A stretch of 64,000 nucleotides of DNA from Aptenodytes patagonicus (Eukaryota > Chordata > Aves > Sphenisciformes > Spheniscidae), in the NCBI RefSeq assembly GCF_965638725.1, contig NC_134950.1:141661636-141725635 (forward strand), read 5' to 3'. Shown here one piece after another: positions 61,076-64,000 of this stretch. The notes below the pieces were generated by a model. That model was given only the letters and a program-made list of their open reading frames with translations. It searched no databases and was not told where the DNA came from. Both the position numbers and the translations under genes were made by a program. How positions within the stretch are numbered: the first letter of the stretch is position 1; each line of letters starts with the position of its first letter.

Positions 61076-63384
61076 TTTTAGTCAATTCCTCACAACCATT
61101 GTCTGGGAATCAAAAACAATGGGGTCTTTGATAAACTGTAAGCTCATATGATGACTAATAAATACAAAGGGAAAGGTAGGCATATTGTCATACAGCTTTA
61201 CTGTCTTTTATGGTGGCATGTACATAAGGTCTTGATTAGCCAAGCAATTAAGCAGACCTTTAGCTTTACACCGCTGGTCAAATCACATTTTGGTTAAGGA
61301 GAAATGCAAACTGTTTGCTTAACTGTGACTTTATCCAGAGCAAATAGGGAAATTAGATGTCATATTTTTAATTGCATTTATACAATTCTGATTCTTCGTA
61401 ATTCAGCCATATACCCATTTGTTATCCCAGTGCTGTCATGTGGGATGTCTCAGAAAGAACTGAGAACTCTTATGCAGAAACCACATCTGAGGGAATTGTT
61501 CAGCATTTTGTTGCTTTGAAAGGGAAAGTGACTGTGAAGATCAAAGTACAAGAGAAAACCACTGATAAATACAACACTATTACAACTCCTAAATGTTCTG
61601 GACTTCCTTAGTATCTGTGATCGGTGGATCTCAAAACATTTTCAAATATTATTTAAAACTTTTAACATGTTTGTACACATGGTTATTCAGGTTTATAGGT
61701 AGATAATACTACAAGCAGAAACGATCACCTAGTCTGTGAGAGGCGCTAAATGACACAGCTGCCTGTGTTAGCAGGGGACTGACCAAGAAAGTACCTTATA
61801 GTTCTGCATATTTTTGAGACCACACAGTCAATTTCTAACATACCTGGAAATTGAACTTGTACCCTTCTTGTCAGTATTCCACTTCCTTTATCCTGGCTTT
61901 TGTCACGGTTAGATTTAGAGCTTGTCAAAACTCATGATAGAAATTTCAAAGATCGTGAATTCAAACTGATTTCATTGTTTTAATGCAAATCTGTATAGAT
62001 TTTCTTTTTTTCAATCAATATTGGATTTGTTAAGCCAATATGAAAAAATGCAATCTTCTTAGGACATGCAGTCATTTAATTACAATATGTTGATAACCCA
62101 TAGGCAAGTTTTGACATCTCTCTCAAATTCAGCTCAACCAAAACTTTCCCTGACATCAATTTAATGGTACAAGAAGTTTCAGTTCCCTTTTCCGGTGAAG
62201 CAGCTCACTATAGTATACGGATGTGTATGTATAATATTGAAGCATTGCACCAAATGTACATAAGTTCACATACTTTTCTTAGAAGTCTAGTTGAATCTTA
62301 TCTGTTCTCACTACATTTAAGAAAAGAAATGATTAGGTGTCTGAGATTTGCAGAAACAGTAATCACACAGTGCATCGAATCTGCATGTGTTGGCAAAAAT
62401 AGTCACAACAAAATGTATTATGCAGAACAACCAGTCGATTTGATTAATTCCTATTCAAAATAGAAAAAGAGTAGGAAGATTTATTTCTTTTTATTATTCT
62501 GCACTACTAAAGCAAGTAAGAAGAGAAGGGGATAAGGGATAAATTGAATTCAAATTGAGATCGAGACAAGCAACGTTCATAAATTCATATACATGCTGTT
62601 CTCCCAGAGCTTCACAACTAATTGCTTTGAATTTTTCTGTTGTTCTTATCTAGGCCATCCTCCATATGGCTCCATATGCCTGAGTTTTTTCACCTTGAGT
62701 TAGTTCTTTGTGTTTTCTCCCCACCTACCCATAGCCTTTCTTAAAACTCATATCCGAGAACCTTAGACTTCTCTTCCTTGTGCTATTAACAAAACATTAA
62801 AAATGTTCTGCATTAAACCACCTTTTAAATAAATTTGTGGTTAAAATGCATGCTCGGTCATTTTGCAGCAATTTGCAGTCCAAATCAGTATACATCAGCA
62901 TCTCTCTAATGAATTCTGCTTCATGCTGATTCTTGAGCATTGCCATGTCCAGTTCAGAACTTTGAAACAAAATGCACAGAGTAACTAGGAAATCAGCGAC
63001 CTCCTGAGAGTATTTTCATGCAGAGAAACATCTGGTGCCCTAAAATAGAGTCACAGGCTTAAAAGCAGGTAAAAAAACAATGTACACTTGGTAACCACGA
63101 TGGGGCAGAGGGACATTAAAAAAATGAATAAAAAACTAACTCCACGTAGGTTTTTGAAAAAGAGAAAAAAAGATAATTTCCTAAAATGGCTGAGCAGCAA
63201 CTGACCTCTCAAACAGATAGAGATTTGCAAGTGGGAAAGAGGGAAGATAAGATGAAAGATAGTGTTTTAAGAGGGCTGCAGCTCCACCAGCAAGAAGAGG
63301 TGAGGAAGCACTATGGAGTAGCACGGTCCCTCTCTGCCTTTACATTCTTGTTGGTATTATGAAGGGTGTGTGCATGTGTGCCTC

Positions 63385-63406
63385 TGTGTGTGTGTGTGTG
63401 TGTGTG
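63385..63406. repeat. TG microsatellite
   Basis: Eleven uninterrupted TG units, preceded by further GTGTG-rich sequence. It is likely polymorphic. Confidence 0.92.
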
Positions 63407-64000
63407 AGCACACGCTCATGGGAATACAGTCCCTCTGCTCACTGATCAAACTGTGATAGCTGTACATAAGGGAAATGAAAGGGCAAAAAACTCACAAAGC
63501 ACTGCATACGGTTGAATTAGACATTTTTTAAGGCTAAGGGCTAGCTCCTGGCTAAGCTAAATGACAATCCCTTGTCCTAGAGAAACAATTGCCTTTAGCA
63601 GACTCTACTAATAGTACATCTGATAGGACCAGCAGTACTAGTAGGCAGGCTTTTTCTTTATATCTCACTCTTAGGACTGGAACAATGTGACAATGTTACT
63701 TTGATGTTCATAAAAATATAGTTATTGTCTAATTGAGGTAGTCCAAACTTTCCTGAGGGGAAAAGATGCACTAGACCAAGCACAGGACACGGAATTCAGA
63801 TCTTCATTTGAATGAAGAAACAAATCCAGATGAAAAGAAAACACTGTTTAAGTCCTTTGCATATTTAGAGTTGTTATGTTGAAGTCTTAGCCAAATTATC
63901 TTACCTGTGCTTAGTGTCAGTGGCAATTAAGCTTAAAATTAAACACGTCCAAAATTATTTGGACACATTAAATGGGGACACATTATATGGGTGCAGCTGA

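Larger units (their letters stand above)
56691..64000. other. Gene-poor interval to the window end
   Basis: This is AT-rich non-coding sequence. It contains an A-rich tract at 58508-58529, a consensus octamer at 60000-60007, a palindromic repeat at 60988-61075 and a TG microsatellite at 63385-63406. Small open frames, such as the one at 62164-62463, show no recognisable domains. Confidence 0.6.

Noticed and set aside
62164..62463. 99-codon plus-strand open frame
   Set aside because: The composition is that of surrounding AT-rich DNA. There is no domain, promoter or splice context.
1..64000. tRNA, rRNA, snRNA genes, CRISPR arrays or bacterial-type operons
   Set aside because: Visual reading found no cloverleaf, conserved snRNA sequence, regularly spaced repeats or clustered compact genes. 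A covariance-model scan would be needed to exclude small RNA genes completely.

Overview
This window is nuclear DNA from a bird, probably a neoavian. Four observations support this: five 3'-anchored CR1 LINE copies whose tails carry ATTCTATG-type octamers; a solo retroviral LTR of a type I associate with avian genomes; an AT-rich background with almost no CpG outside one island; and one intact intron-containing vertebrate gene. I see no bacterial-style operons, CRISPR arrays, rRNA or tRNA.

Layout. Positions 1 to about 5,300 are AT-rich sequence upstream of the gene. They hold two weak minus-strand exon-like segments (4855-5035 and 531-733) that could form a small gene divergent from the CpG island. 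A CpG island at about 5,310-6,310 contains the promoter and first exon of NDUFA4 (also called COXFA4), encoded on the plus strand in four exons: 6026-6067, 6759-6847, 7179-7239 and 9257-9313. All three introns are GT-AG, and a polyadenylation signal lies at 9457. The predicted 82-residue product is a small single-pass inner-membrane subunit of cytochrome c oxidase. It is the only gene I call with high confidence.

From about 9.5 kb to the right end the window looks like a gene desert, consistent with the large gap beside NDUFA4 in the human genome. It carries CR1 copies at 10.2, 20.4, 27.8, 31.8 (minus strand) and 55.7 kb. A 595-bp solo LTR sits at 17,744-18,338 with perfect GAGGT target duplications. 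Two short palindromic repeats lie at 51.4 and 61.0 kb, and there are microsatellites and several perfect inverted repeats.

The best leads for undescribed biology are all on the minus strand. They are the possible divergent gene sharing the NDUFA4 island, a terminal-exon-like segment at 12.2-12.4 kb with a splice acceptor and polyadenylation signal, an exon-like segment at 36.7-36.9 kb whose acceptor tract is a GTTT microsatellite, and a roughly 167-codon open frame at 49.7-50.2 kb. None has a recognised homologue and each could be chance. RNA-seq and cross-bird alignment would decide.
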